DNA of 64,000 bases from Nocardia terpenica (GCF_013186535.1 NZ_JABMCZ010000005.1:124001-188000); one strand, 5' to 3'. Shown: positions 32,860 to 41,795, numbered from the stretch's first letter. Notes: generated by a model not told the origin, from the letters alone. Program-made: numbers and translations.

Positions 32860-34095
32860 TCAGCAGTTCGACGGTGCGGGCTCACCCCGGAAGCGGGCGT
32901 CGAGCCATGCGGTCATCATCGGCATGCCGAGTACCGCGGCGGACATGTGTTCCGGCGCCGGTGTCAGCTCGGCCTCGACCGGTACCCCGGCCGCGCAGTA
33001 TCGGCGGTCGGTATTGACGATCGCCTGCACCGGAATCAGCGGGTCGGTGGGCGAATGCCATTCCAGGATCGGCGTGTTCGGCACGCCGTCGAACAGTTCC
33101 AGGCTGTTCTCCTCGACGACCGCCAGGGCGTCGGGATCGTCGACCAGCGTCGTGCTCTTCGCGAATTCGAGGGCATTGTGTCCGGCCCCGGCGGCGAGAA
33201 TGTCATTGGTGCAGCCGTTGGCCATCGAGTCCCGCAGCGCGATGCCGCGATCGTTCATGGCGGTGCTGACCGGCAGCCGGTTCGGGTATTCCCGCTCCAG
33301 CCCGATCGCGGCGGCCATGGCCAGCCCGAACGCCGGGTGCGAATTGGTCCCGAGCGCCTTCACCATGGTCACCAGATTCATCGGCACACCGCCCAGCGCG
33401 GCGCCCGCGATCGGCAGCTCGGGCGCATACCTCGGCTGCAACGCCGCGGCCCACGCCGTCGCCATACCACCGCCCGAATACCCGGCCATGGTGACCGGGC
33501 TACCCTGCACCCGCAATTCGGGCAGCCGTTTGACCGCGCGAATCCCGTCCAGCGTGATCTGCCCGCCCAAACGCGCGGCGCCGTAAGCCACTTGCGGGCC
33601 CAGGTGATCGGGCAGCGCCACACTCCAGCCCCGTATCAGCAACGCATTCAGGGCGGGCGCCTCGCGCACGGCCAGATTCGGGTCGTTGGTATACAGCACC
33701 CGCGACACCGCGCATTCGGTCCCGAGCCCGTTGATGATGTGCTGGTAGGACAGCAGCGGCCCGTCCGGAGTGTGATTGAACGGCGTGAGCATGGTCGTGG
33801 TCGCCGCGATCGGCTCCCCGCGCGAATTGGTGGACCGGAATTTGACCAGTGTCACCGTGGTCCCGGGAAATTCTAGCAGCGGCGGCATGGGCCGCGCATC
33901 GAGCACATCACCCGGTTGATGCGCGGCCAGATCCGGCGGGGCGGCGTAGAAGGGATCGGGATCCGGTCGCGGATAAATCGGCTGCGCCGCCGCGGTCCCG
34001 GCCATAACGAGGCCGAGCACCAGGCCACCGATCGCTCCGAACAACTTCCCGGCATTCCCGCGATTACGTTCCGACAACCGATCGCGATACGTCAC
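32860..34095 (-). CDS. Secretory lipase family protein (LIP domain)
   Basis: A 411-residue exported alpha/beta-hydrolase of the secretory lipase (LIP) family known from Candida and abundant in Nocardia and mycobacteria. The N-terminus is a signal peptide (GLVLGLVMAGTAAAQP). The nucleophile is in GYSGGG, the acid Asp in SPTDPLIP and the His in APEHMSA; paired cysteines suggest disulfides. GTG 34095 follows AGGAGG at eight bases, an excellent start. A 12-bp palindrome lies 37 bp upstream. Probable role: extracellular triglyceride or ester hydrolysis. Confidence 0.9.
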   Translation of the reverse strand: MTYRDRLSERNRGNAGKLFGAIGGLVLGLVMAGTAAAQPIYPRPDPDPFYAAPPDLAAHQPGDVLDARPMPPLLEFPGTTVTLVKFRSTNSRGEPIAATTTMLTPFNHTPDGPLLSYQHIINGLGTECAVSRVLYTNDPNLAVREAPALNALLIRGWSVALPDHLGPQVAYGAARLGGQITLDGIRAVKRLPELRVQGSPVTMAGYSGGGMATAWAAALQPRYAPELPIAGAALGGVPMNLVTMVKALGTNSHPAFGLAMAAAIGLEREYPNRLPVSTAMNDRGIALRDSMANGCTNDILAAGAGHNALEFAKSTTLVDDPDALAVVEENSLELFDGVPNTPILEWHSPTDPLIPVQAIVNTDRRYCAAGVPVEAELTPAPEHMSAAVLGMPMMTAWLDARFRGEPAPSNC

Positions 34096-34131
34096 TCGCT
34101 CGACCTCCTGGGAGAGTGTGCAGCTCGTGAA

Positions 34132-34143
34132 AACCGATCGGTT
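34132..34143. promoter_or_regulatory. Palindrome upstream of the lipase gene
   Basis: AACCGATCGGTT is a perfect 12-bp palindrome between the lipase start and the monooxygenase stop; a candidate operator, with no adjacent regulator. Confidence 0.4.
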
Positions 34144-34177
34144 GTCTATTCAAATGTGAAAGCCGCCAATAGATCAA

Positions 34178-35473
34178 TCAGCCACGCCGAGGAGGGCCCT
34201 GACGGCCGGGTGAAACCGCCTGCGGGCGGGCGAATGCGGGGGCGTGTTCGGGGCGGGGCCCGAATGCGACCAGATAGGCGGGGACGGAGCGCAGCGCGGG
34301 AATATTACGAAACAGCCACTGCGGGACCTTGGGGAAACCGTCGCGTTCTCCGGTGACCAGCGGGCCGGTCATCGTCGCCTGCAGGAAGCGTTGCAGGGCC
34401 TGCACCACTACCGTTGCGGGCCAACGGCGTCGAGCTACCTTGGCCAGATCGGCGGCGCTGATGTCATGTCGCAGTAGCGGTTTCGCGAGGAGGGTGGCCG
34501 CGCCGACCGCGTCCTGGATGGCGAGGTTGATGCCGACGCCGCCCATGGGCGACATGGCGTGCGCGGCGTCGCCGATGCACAGCAGGCCGTCCACGTGCCA
34601 GCGCCGCAGCCGATTCACCCGCACATCAAGGTGTTTCACGTCGTCGAGGGTGCGGATCTCCTCGCTCCGGTCGGCGAGCGCCGGGAACATGGCGGAGAAT
34701 CGAGCGCGGAACGCGTCCACGCCCTCGCGCCGGATCACCGGGTCGAAGTTCTTCCGGTTGATATAGGCGAGCTGAAAATTGTCGCCCCGGTCGATCGCGA
34801 GCCCGATTCCCGCCGGGGTGATCTGCGCGCTGAGTCCGCCGCCCGCCGAATCGCCGTCGCGCTTGCTCACCCGCAACCACCACACATCGATCGGTGAGGT
34901 GAATTCGCGCGGGCGCAGGCCGACCGAGGCGCGCAGCGACGACCAGCGGCCGTCCGCGGCCACGGTCAGATCGGCGCGCAGCTCGCCGGTCTCGCCGTCG
35001 GCGGTCCGGTACCGCACGCCGACGACCTTGTCGTTGTCGATGATCGGCCCGGTGACTTCGGTGTTCATCCGCAGATGAAAGCCCGGCTCCCGCTTCGCCG
35101 TATCGGCGAGCAGGTTGAGCAGGTCCCACTGCGGGACCATCGCGATGTACGGGTAGCGACCGGGCAGCATGCTGTAGTCGGCCAGCACGACCTTCTCGCC
35201 GCCCGGGACGTCGAATTCCAGCCGGGTCACCCGGTTGTGTGGCAGCGCGGCGAAGGCGTCCGCCAGTCCGAGTTCGTCCAGCAGCCGCAGCGTCGACGGA
35301 TGTACCGTGTCGCCGCGGAAATCGCGGAGGAAGTCCGCGTGCTTCTCCAATACCGTCACCTTCACCCCGGCGCGCGCGAGCAGCAGGCCGAGGACCATGC
35401 CCGCCGGTCCGCCACCGGCGATCGCACAGGTCGTCGTGTCCACATCGTTTCGCTTCTCGACACCGACTCTCAT
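34178..35473 (-). CDS. FAD-dependent aromatic monooxygenase
   Basis: A 431-residue flavoprotein of the p-hydroxybenzoate hydroxylase/UbiH type: dinucleotide-binding CAIAGGGPAGMVLGLLLARAG at the N-terminus, the DG motif as TVAADGRWS and the second FAD motif as CIGDAAHAMSPMGGVGINLAIQDA. It should hydroxylate a small aromatic or polyketide-like compound using NAD(P)H. ATG 35473 has GAGGAGGG upstream. It is divergent from an LLM oxidoreductase, with an inverted repeat (GTGCCG 35491 / CGGCAC 35510) in the shared promoter. Confidence 0.9.
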   Translation of the reverse strand: MRVGVEKRNDVDTTTCAIAGGGPAGMVLGLLLARAGVKVTVLEKHADFLRDFRGDTVHPSTLRLLDELGLADAFAALPHNRVTRLEFDVPGGEKVVLADYSMLPGRYPYIAMVPQWDLLNLLADTAKREPGFHLRMNTEVTGPIIDNDKVVGVRYRTADGETGELRADLTVAADGRWSSLRASVGLRPREFTSPIDVWWLRVSKRDGDSAGGGLSAQITPAGIGLAIDRGDNFQLAYINRKNFDPVIRREGVDAFRARFSAMFPALADRSEEIRTLDDVKHLDVRVNRLRRWHVDGLLCIGDAAHAMSPMGGVGINLAIQDAVGAATLLAKPLLRHDISAADLAKVARRRWPATVVVQALQRFLQATMTGPLVTGERDGFPKVPQWLFRNIPALRSVPAYLVAFGPRPEHAPAFARPQAVSPGRQGPPRRG

Positions 35474-35602
35474 GGGAACCCTCCTCTGTCGTGCCGGACG
35501 ATTGCCGGACGGCACCAGGTTTCCCGTCGACAGGGTGAGCGGGCATCGCCCGTTTGGGGTGATCGTGTCGAAACGCGCCCGCGCCGTGCACAATCGGAGT
35601 CC

Positions 35603-36478
35603 ATGGACGTCGCTTTTCACATTCCCGTCTTCGAGATCGCCGGTGGCACTGCCGCCATTGCCGGTGAGCTGGCCCGCATCGGCACGGCAGCGGAGGCGGC
35701 GGGCGCGACCTGGTTGTCGGTGCAGGACCACTACTTCCAGATGGATCTGACCGGGCTTCCGCCGGAATCGCCCATGCTGGAGGGATATACCACGCTCGGC
35801 TTTCTCGCGGCGCACACGTCCATCATCCGGCTCGGCCTGCTCGTCACCGGCGTCACCTACCGGCATCCTGGCCTGCTCGCCAAGATCGTGTCCACGCTCG
35901 ATGTGCTCTCCGGCGGCCGGGCCGTATTCGGTATCGGCGCAGCCTGGTTCGAGCGCGAGCACCGCGGGCTCGGCGTGCCCTTCCCATCGACTTCGGAACG
36001 GTTCGAGCGGCTGGAGGAGACGCTGCTGATCTGTGCGCAGATGTGGGATCCGCAGCGCGACGGGCCTTTTCACGGCAAGCATTATCGGCTGGCCGAGACA
36101 ATCTGCGCACCACAACCGATCCACCGGCCCGAGGTGCTCATTGCCGGTGGCGGAGAACGGAAGACGCTGCGGCTGGTCGCGCGGTACGGCGACGCCTGCA
36201 ACCTCGTCGGCACCTCCCCCGAGGAGGTCGCGCACAAGCTCGACGTCCTGCGGCGGCATTGCGACGAGGTCGGCCGCGACTACGACGAGATCCGCACGAC
36301 GATCGTCCCCGTCAACCCGCGGCCGACCCCGGACACGCGCGACGAATTCGTCCGCGCCATGGCCGATTACGCCGAGATCGGCGTGCACGAGGCCGTGGTC
36401 ATCCCCAGGGGCGACTCCCCCGCGGCGTGGATCGACGCCATGGCGCCCTGCGTGCCGCGGCTCGCCGAGCTCGGGTAG
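35603..36478 (+). CDS. LLM-class F420-dependent oxidoreductase
   Basis: A 291-residue luciferase-like monooxygenase-fold protein (WLSVQDHYFQM, RLGLLVTGVTYRHPGLLAKIVSTLDVLSGGR, GIGAAWFEREH), the pattern of actinobacterial F420-dependent enzymes. The reaction is not defined by sequence; reductive or oxidative chemistry on a carbonyl is typical. CGGAG precedes ATG 35603. It converges on the PSD-like gene, 3 bp between stops. Confidence 0.9.
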   Translation: MDVAFHIPVFEIAGGTAAIAGELARIGTAAEAAGATWLSVQDHYFQMDLTGLPPESPMLEGYTTLGFLAAHTSIIRLGLLVTGVTYRHPGLLAKIVSTLDVLSGGRAVFGIGAAWFEREHRGLGVPFPSTSERFERLEETLLICAQMWDPQRDGPFHGKHYRLAETICAPQPIHRPEVLIAGGGERKTLRLVARYGDACNLVGTSPEEVAHKLDVLRRHCDEVGRDYDEIRTTIVPVNPRPTPDTRDEFVRAMADYAEIGVHEAVVIPRGDSPAAWIDAMAPCVPRLAELG

Positions 36479-36481
36479 CGC

Positions 36482-37687
36482 TTAGGGGTGCAGGGGCAGG
36501 CGTCGCCGCGACGACGTGTGATAGGGACCCGTGAACAGCCCGCGCGTCCGCTCCTTCGGCTCCAGCACCCCGATGCGCTGCCCCTGCAACAGTTGGAGCG
36601 CGGGGAACCGATCCTGTTCGAACAGCAGGATATTCAGCGACCCGCCGTACATGAAGTTCCCGACCTTCTCCCCCTTGTCCACCGTGACCGGGAGCTGACC
36701 GGTGAACTTGTCCAGGAAGTTCACCGAGGCGATCGAGTTGAGGCCGACGGGCACCATTCCCACATACCCCTCGCCGTCCGGTTTTCCGGCGGCGTCCAGA
36801 TAGCGCGTCTTGATGATGAGGTAACCCCTGCGGAAGTATTCGAACATCGCGTAGTCGTACCCGTAGCCGACGTCGCCCTTGTTGAGCAGTTCGGGGAAGT
36901 TCCGCATGCCGTAGTAGAGGCCGCCGATATCGTCGCGCGCCTCCACCACCTCGCCCGCCACCGGCGTGTGATACCAGTGGTAGCTGTCGGGCATCAGAAT
37001 GCACGACACCGCCGTGCCGCGGATGAATTTCTCGGCGTACGGCGAATTGTCCAGCAACTGCGCGATATTCATGGTCACGGTCTTGATCGGGATCGGCGTG
37101 TGCGCGGTCAGATCGTCGACGATCATATTGATGACGCAGTCGGCCGGGGCGACCACCACGCTGTCGTCGTCGGGGGCGGCGATCGGCCGCGCATCCTCCT
37201 TGATATCGCGAACGAAGAACTGGTTGAAGGTCTCCCAGTCCTCCATCCGGTAGTCGGCCATCCGCTTCGGCCCGAGCTCGTCGATCCAGCTCCGGATCAG
37301 TTCCTTCGACTCCTTCGTATCCATCTGCAGGCCACGCAGATTCGTGAAATCGGCGGTCATCTCATAGCCCGGACCGGTGGTCACGAAGGCCATACCGGCA
37401 TCGTTCTCGTAGCTGACCCAGCTGAACTGCTCGATATAGTTCAGGCCGCTGACGACGCCCGGCATCCAGTGGTACCACTCCGCGAAGAAATCACACAGAA
37501 AGTCGATATCCTGGTCCTGCCAGTCGCACTGCACCTCTTCCGGCGTATCGTCGGGAAACGGCACCACATTCGCCACCGCCTCGTCATAGGCCGACTTGAA
37601 ACCCTGATAGTCGGTTTCGTACCAACTCCTGATCTTCGCGAGAAACTCGTCGAGAGTCCGGGAGTATCCATCGCTGCCGCGTGTCAC
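36482..37687 (-). CDS. Phosphatidylserine decarboxylase-like pyruvoyl enzyme
   Basis: A 401-residue PSD-family protein. The C-terminal self-cleavage site is Gly348-Gly349-Ser350 (NFMYGGSLNILLFE), where the Ser becomes the pyruvoyl group; Asp182 (APADC) and His240 (YHWYHTPVAG) match the family's Asp/His. FFVRDIK corresponds to the FFxRxLK motif. It lacks membrane segments and has a 150-residue N-terminal extension absent from housekeeping PSD, so it may be a soluble decarboxylase of a free amino acid, as fungal PsiD-type members are. GTG 37687 was chosen for its GGAAGCAGGACA leader; TTG/GTG codons lie upstream. Confidence 0.85.
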   Translation of the reverse strand: MTRGSDGYSRTLDEFLAKIRSWYETDYQGFKSAYDEAVANVVPFPDDTPEEVQCDWQDQDIDFLCDFFAEWYHWMPGVVSGLNYIEQFSWVSYENDAGMAFVTTGPGYEMTADFTNLRGLQMDTKESKELIRSWIDELGPKRMADYRMEDWETFNQFFVRDIKEDARPIAAPDDDSVVVAPADCVINMIVDDLTAHTPIPIKTVTMNIAQLLDNSPYAEKFIRGTAVSCILMPDSYHWYHTPVAGEVVEARDDIGGLYYGMRNFPELLNKGDVGYGYDYAMFEYFRRGYLIIKTRYLDAAGKPDGEGYVGMVPVGLNSIASVNFLDKFTGQLPVTVDKGEKVGNFMYGGSLNILLFEQDRFPALQLLQGQRIGVLEPKERTRGLFTGPYHTSSRRRLPLHP

Positions 37688-38027
37688 TGTCCTGCTTCCT
37701 TTCGTCACCAAAGGAAGGGGCCGGAATCGGTCCCTGTACAGAGTGAATGTCCTTGTACCTCAGCATGATTAGAGGCATCATCGCCGAGTGATCAACCGGC
37801 TGAAGCGGATTGCGCTCCGACGCTAACAGGAGACCCGGATCAACGGCAGGACTTCAGCCCGAAACATCCTGCGGGACCCCTATTCCGGTACCGGTTTTTA
37901 TCGAACCGACTATTCGGGCGGGGACCCGATTCGGTGGGTAGTCCGGATGGCGCAGGCCGCTCGTACGGTGCCCCCCAGGGCATGTCCGGTGCGTCCCTTT
38001 TCATGTCGTCATCGAGAAGGGACCGAC
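37688..38027. other. Intergenic region, no gene seen (340 bp)
   Basis: This stretch between the PSD-like gene and the monooxygenase fragment is noticeably less GC-rich than its surroundings, has frequent stops in all frames and shows no convincing start with a binding site until GAGAAGGGACCGAC at 38014-38027. It presumably holds promoters for both sides. Confidence 0.6.
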
Positions 38028-38235
38028 ATGTCGGATCTGCATGTCGTTATTGCCGGGGGCGGGCTGGGCGGCCTGGCCCTCGCGCAGGGACTTCGCCGGG
38101 CGGGGATCGGCGTCGCCGTCTACGAGAAGGACCCCACGCCGCACTTCCGCAACCAGGGCTACCGCATCCGCATCAACCCCGACGGCATCGACATTACCCG
38201 CGGCACCTCTGGGATTCGGGCGCTGACCGACACCG
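38028..38235 (+). pseudogene. FAD-dependent monooxygenase, N-terminal fragment
   Basis: A strong ribosome binding site (GAGAAGGG) and ATG begin a protein with the FAD motif VVIAGGGLGGLALAQGLRRAGI and YEKDPTP, as in flavin monooxygenases of about 390 residues. Family likeness stops after about 60 residues (GYRIRINPDGID), and the frame then runs antisense into the TetR gene to a stop at 38480. The C-terminal 320 residues, including the substrate domain, are gone. It looks like a deletion remnant whose 3' part was replaced. Confidence 0.7.
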
Positions 38236-38763
38236 TCAGCCGATCCCGACAGTCCGGGCCGTCAGGTCCAGCACCCCGTCACGATGGCGTTGCCGGGAGA
38301 TCGTGTCGGCGATCTCCGGGCGCATGCTCGCGAAGATGGCCGCGGCCAGGAACTCCGCGTCCGCGTCGGGGGCAAGTTGCGAAATCAGCTCCGCGAGCAG
38401 GGCACGCCACGGTGCCCAGGTCTGGGACTGACAACCGCCGGGCAGGGCACGCATCAATGGTTGCAGTTCGACGACGGTGAGATCGAAGACCGCAGCCACG
38501 ATTGTCAGAATTCGTTCCCCGACAGGCACTTTCGTATCCGCGGCGACATCGCATGCCGTCGCCCACGCTCGGCCGGTCCGGTCGTCGAACAGCGCGCGAA
38601 TCAGCCCCTCCCGGTCGGCGAATCGGCGGAACAGCGTGCCCTTACCGACTCCGGCCGCCGTCGCGATGTCGTCCATCGAGACATTGTCGAGCTTGTCCTC
38701 GCAGATCAGGCGCCCGGCCACGGCGAGGATCGCGGCCCGATTGCGCTCGGCGTCAGCGCGCAT
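38236..38763 (-). CDS. TetR family transcriptional regulator
   Basis: A 175-residue TetR regulator, HTH at about 25-60 (NVSMDDIATAAGVGKGTLFRRFADREGLI). ATG 38763 follows AGGAGAGTGGGGG. It is divergent from a quinone oxidoreductase with two near-identical palindromes (CGGACCA...TGGTCCG type) between them, so it almost certainly controls both genes. Its 3' end abuts the monooxygenase fragment. Confidence 0.92.
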   Translation of the reverse strand: MRADAERNRAAILAVAGRLICEDKLDNVSMDDIATAAGVGKGTLFRRFADREGLIRALFDDRTGRAWATACDVAADTKVPVGERILTIVAAVFDLTVVELQPLMRALPGGCQSQTWAPWRALLAELISQLAPDADAEFLAAAIFASMRPEIADTISRQRHRDGVLDLTARTVGIG

Positions 38764-38793
38764 CCCCCACTCTCCTAATGGCATTGACAAAAG

Positions 38794-38808
38794 CGGACCA
38801 ATAGTCCG
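38794..38808. promoter_or_regulatory. TetR operator 1 (38236 regulator)
   Basis: CGGACCAATAGTCCG is an imperfect palindrome matching operator 2, 35 bp away, in the TetR/oxidoreductase divergent promoter. Confidence 0.65.
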
Positions 38809-38828
38809 TATCCTAGCAGGAGGTTAAG

Positions 38829-38843
38829 CGGACCATTGGTCCG
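38829..38843. promoter_or_regulatory. TetR operator 2 (38236 regulator)
   Basis: CGGACCA-T-TGGTCCG is a perfect 15-bp palindrome 20 bp upstream of the quinone oxidoreductase start; occupancy would block transcription or initiation. Confidence 0.7.
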
Positions 38844-38862
38844 GATGGGAAGGTGAAGTCGT

Positions 38863-39813
38863 ATGCGTGCAGTGCGTTATCACGAGTACGGGGCCCCGGA
38901 GGTGCTGCGGGTCGAAGAGGTCGACGATCCCGTTCCGGGCGAGGGTGAGCTCCTCGTCCGGGCGGTGGCCACGGGGGTGAACTACTTCGAGGTGCAGGTG
39001 CGCGCCGGAGTGGTTCCCGACCCGTCCGGGCTACCGCTGCCGCGCATTCCGGGTATCGAGGTGGCCGGGGAGGTGGTCGCGGTCGGTCCGGGCGTCGATG
39101 CGCACCGAATCGGCGAGCGGGTGGTCGGCACGGTCGCCTCCGGCAGTTACGCAGAGCTGGTGCGTCTTCCGGCCGCGGCGGCCGTCCCGCTCGACGAACG
39201 GCTCGGCGAGCATCGGGCGCTCGCGCTGCTCGGGCAGGGCGCGACGGCCGTGGGGGTGATCGAAGCCGCCGGTATCGAACCCGGCGAGACGGTGCTGGTG
39301 GAGGCGGCCGGTGGGGGAATCGGGACCCTGCTGGTCCAGCTGGCCAAACGCGCGGGCGCCCGGGTCGTCGCCGGAGCGAGCGGAAATGCGAAGCGGCAGT
39401 TGGCCATCGAGCTCGGCGCCGATGCGGCCGTGGACTACACGCGACCGGGGTGGACCGAGGAGGTCGGACCGGTGTCGGTGGTGCTGGAAACCGTTGGGGG
39501 ACAGACGGCTCGCGACGCCTACAACCTGCTCACGGCCCCGCATGCGCGGATGGTCGTCTTCGGCTCGGCCAGCGGAGCCCCGGTCGAAATCGGTTCGGGG
39601 CAACTGCTTCCGATCGGCGCTTCGCTGATTCCGTTCAGCCTCGGCCACCGCCCGCAGCGATGGGCCGAATTGGCCCGCCGGGCAGAGGAATTGACCGTGC
39701 GTGGCGAGCTCGCCCCGGTGATCGGGACGGTTCTGCCTCTGGCCGAGGCGGCCGCGGCGCATCGCGCGTTCGAGAACCGCACGGCGGTCGGCAAAACCAT
39801 CCTCACCATCTGA
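38863..39813 (+). CDS. Zinc-independent quinone oxidoreductase (NADPH:quinone reductase type)
   Basis: A 316-residue medium-chain reductase of the QOR group: MRAVRYHEYGAPEVLRVEEV at the N-terminus, no zinc ligands, and the nucleotide-binding GETVLVEAAGGGIGTLLVQLAK. The C-terminal VGKTILTI is typical. It probably detoxifies quinones or enones and is induced when its TetR is released. GAAGGTG precedes ATG 38863. Confidence 0.9.
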   Translation: MRAVRYHEYGAPEVLRVEEVDDPVPGEGELLVRAVATGVNYFEVQVRAGVVPDPSGLPLPRIPGIEVAGEVVAVGPGVDAHRIGERVVGTVASGSYAELVRLPAAAAVPLDERLGEHRALALLGQGATAVGVIEAAGIEPGETVLVEAAGGGIGTLLVQLAKRAGARVVAGASGNAKRQLAIELGADAAVDYTRPGWTEEVGPVSVVLETVGGQTARDAYNLLTAPHARMVVFGSASGAPVEIGSGQLLPIGASLIPFSLGHRPQRWAELARRAEELTVRGELAPVIGTVLPLAEAAAAHRAFENRTAVGKTILTI

Positions 39814-39819
39814 TCGAGG

Positions 39820-40713
39820 TCAACGCAGCTGCGTCACCACCGACACCGCCCGAGCCCGCTCCTGCTCGTCCCCGACCGGGCTCACCACCAGTTCGGTGAC
39901 CCCGGCCTCCGCGAACCGCCGCAGCTCGGTCAGGACCGCGTCCTCGTCACCGGCGATCACCGTGTCCTGCGGGCCCGACTTCCCTTGCGCGGCAAGCACT
40001 CGGCGGTAGCTGGCGAACTCGCCCGCGCCGCCGTAGCGCGCCGCGATGTCCCCGCGCACGCGGGCGGGATCGGTGGTCATGCTGACCATTACCGTCGCGA
40101 CCACGCGGGGCGACGGGCGGCCCGCCCGGCGCGCGGCCTCGACGACCTTCGGCACGATATCGTCGCCCAGCAGATCCGCGCCGGTCCACACGGTCACCGT
40201 GCCGTCCGCCAGTTCCCCCGCCAGGCGCAGCATCACCGGGCCGAGCGCGGAAACCAGCACCGAGGGTGCCTCGGCCCCAGGCACTTCGACGGTGCCCGCC
40301 GCGGACAGCGTCTCCCCGCGGAAATCGACGGCCTCGCCGCGCAAAAGCGGTTGCAGCACTTGCAGATACTCGCGGACGTGCCGGGCCGGGCGATCGTACG
40401 ACAGGCCGTACTGGCGCTCGATCACCTCCCGATGACTCGGCCCGATCCCCAGCGTCAGCCGCCCGCCGACGGCCGCCTGCACGGTCAGCGCCTGGCCCGC
40501 GAGCGCGAACGGATGGCTCGCGAACGTGCGAACCACCGCCGTTCCCAGCCCGATTCGCGGCACCCGCTGCCCGACTATCGCCGCGAGCGTGAGCGCATCC
40601 CACGTCAGCTGCGGCAGGAACACGCTGTCCAGTCCGGCGCGCTCGGCCGCCGCAACATCCGCAACCACGCCCTCCAGCCCCTGCGGGCGGGCGGAGTAGA
40701 GCCCGATCTTCAC
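39820..40713 (-). CDS. LLM-class F420-dependent oxidoreductase
   Basis: A 297-residue LLM protein (KIGLYSARPQGLE, RIGLGTAVVRTFASHPFALAGQALTVQAAVGGRLTLGIGPSHR), the F420-dependent subfamily common in mycobacteria and Nocardia. GTG 40713 is five bases after GGAGG; TTG and GTG codons just upstream are poorer. It is divergent from a TetR gene with an inverted repeat in between, suggesting local control. Confidence 0.9.
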   Translation of the reverse strand: MKIGLYSARPQGLEGVVADVAAAERAGLDSVFLPQLTWDALTLAAIVGQRVPRIGLGTAVVRTFASHPFALAGQALTVQAAVGGRLTLGIGPSHREVIERQYGLSYDRPARHVREYLQVLQPLLRGEAVDFRGETLSAAGTVEVPGAEAPSVLVSALGPVMLRLAGELADGTVTVWTGADLLGDDIVPKVVEAARRAGRPSPRVVATVMVSMTTDPARVRGDIAARYGGAGEFASYRRVLAAQGKSGPQDTVIAGDEDAVLTELRRFAEAGVTELVVSPVGDEQERARAVSVVTQLR

Positions 40714-40740
40714 CACTGCCTCCAAAACGGAACTCTCAGT

Positions 40741-40775
40741 TCACCTTACGGCACCGATCGTACGCTAAAGTGAAT
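40741..40775. promoter_or_regulatory. Inverted repeat between LLM gene and TetR (40807)
   Basis: TTCACCTTA (40741-40749) and TAAAGTGAA (40767-40775) form 9-bp arms with one mismatch, centred between the two divergent starts; candidate TetR operator. Confidence 0.5.
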
Positions 40776-40806
40776 CGATAGTTCCGTTTCCGGAAAGGGG
40801 CTGGTC

Positions 40807-41331
40807 ATGCGCGCGGACGCGATGCGCAACCGCGAACGCATCCGCACAAGCGCCGTGCGACTATTCGCCGAGCACGGCCCCGACGTACAGATGTGCGAGA
40901 TCGCCCAGGCCGCGGGCCTCGGCGTCGGCACCCTCTACCGACATTTCCCCGACCGCCGCGCCCTCGCCCTGGACATCGGCGCAGGCGCACTACACAACCT
41001 GATGGACTTCGCCGAATCCGCCCGCGAACGCGAGAACACAGCCTGGGACGAGCTACACGCAATCATCCGCCACTGCGCGACTTTGCCACTCGCACTGGCA
41101 AAGTCACTATCCGCACTGGTCCCCGACGACGCCGGGCTGTCCACCCTCGAGCGCACCGTCGACAACCTGCTGGCCGACCTAGTCGAGCGCGCCCAACGGG
41201 AGGGCACCCTACGGCCGGACGTCCCGCCACGCGAAGTGGTGCGCCTGCTGAGCGTCATAATCTGCCGCCCGGGCGCGCGTGCCGACGACTACCTGACCAT
41301 CGTGATGCTCGACGGCCTCCGGGCTACCTGA
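40807..41331 (+). CDS. TetR family transcriptional regulator
   Basis: A 174-residue TetR regulator with HTH at about 20-55 (DVQMCEIAQAAGLGVGTLYRHFPDRRALAL). AAAGGGG precedes ATG 40807. It probably controls the divergent LLM oxidoreductase through the repeat at 40741-40775. Confidence 0.92.
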   Translation: MRADAMRNRERIRTSAVRLFAEHGPDVQMCEIAQAAGLGVGTLYRHFPDRRALALDIGAGALHNLMDFAESARERENTAWDELHAIIRHCATLPLALAKSLSALVPDDAGLSTLERTVDNLLADLVERAQREGTLRPDVPPREVVRLLSVIICRPGARADDYLTIVMLDGLRAT

Positions 41332-41356
41332 CGTCGCCATCGGCCACCCCACACCC

Positions 41357-41563
41357 TTACGGTCGATCGAAGCTGCCACCAATCACGTTGGCGGTGAAGG
41401 CATCCCATTCCCCTGGCATGAAGACCAATGCCGGGCCGCTCTGGTTCTTGGAGTCGCGTACACCGACCATGCCGCCCCCGAGGTGCGCCACTTCCACGCA
41501 CTCCTCTCCCCCAGCACTGAAACTGGACTTGAACCATTCGGCAGTACCTTGCTCACCGACCAC
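41357..41563 (-). CDS. DUF397 protein, copy A
   Basis: A 68-residue DUF397 protein (EWFKSSFS...CVEVAHL...VGVRDSKNQSGPALVF...EWDAFTANV), the partner of XRE/DUF5753 regulators in actinomycete developmental and antibiotic control. GTG 41563 follows GGGAG at seven bases. It is a tandem paralogue of copy B 232 bp upstream, with high DNA identity. Confidence 0.88.
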   Translation of the reverse strand: MVGEQGTAEWFKSSFSAGGEECVEVAHLGGGMVGVRDSKNQSGPALVFMPGEWDAFTANVIGGSFDRP

Positions 41564-41588
41564 GTTCGTACTCCCTCGCTTTCCAGGC

Positions 41589-41795
41589 TCACATCCGATC
41601 GAGGCTCCCGTCAATCAGGTTGGCGGTGAAGGCATCCCACTCTCCGGGCGTGAAGACCAATGCCGGGCCACTCTGCTTCTTGGAGTCGCGGACGCCGACC
41701 ATGCCGTTGCCGAGGTGGGCTACTTCCACGCACTCGCGTCCACCGGAACTGCGGCTGGATTTGAACCAACGTGCCTTGGCTAGCTCATCGATCAC
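41589..41795 (-). CDS. DUF397 protein, copy B
   Basis: A 68-residue DUF397 protein nearly identical in plan to copy A (RWFKSSRS...CVEVAHLGNGMVGVRDSKKQSGPALVF). GTG 41795 lies inside the end of the XRE gene (11-bp overlap) after AAGGGAG, so it is translationally coupled to the regulator. Differences from copy A concentrate at the N-terminus and in the GNG/GGG turn, possibly giving different partner choice. Confidence 0.9.
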   Translation of the reverse strand: MIDELAKARWFKSSRSSGGRECVEVAHLGNGMVGVRDSKKQSGPALVFTPGEWDAFTANLIDGSLDRM

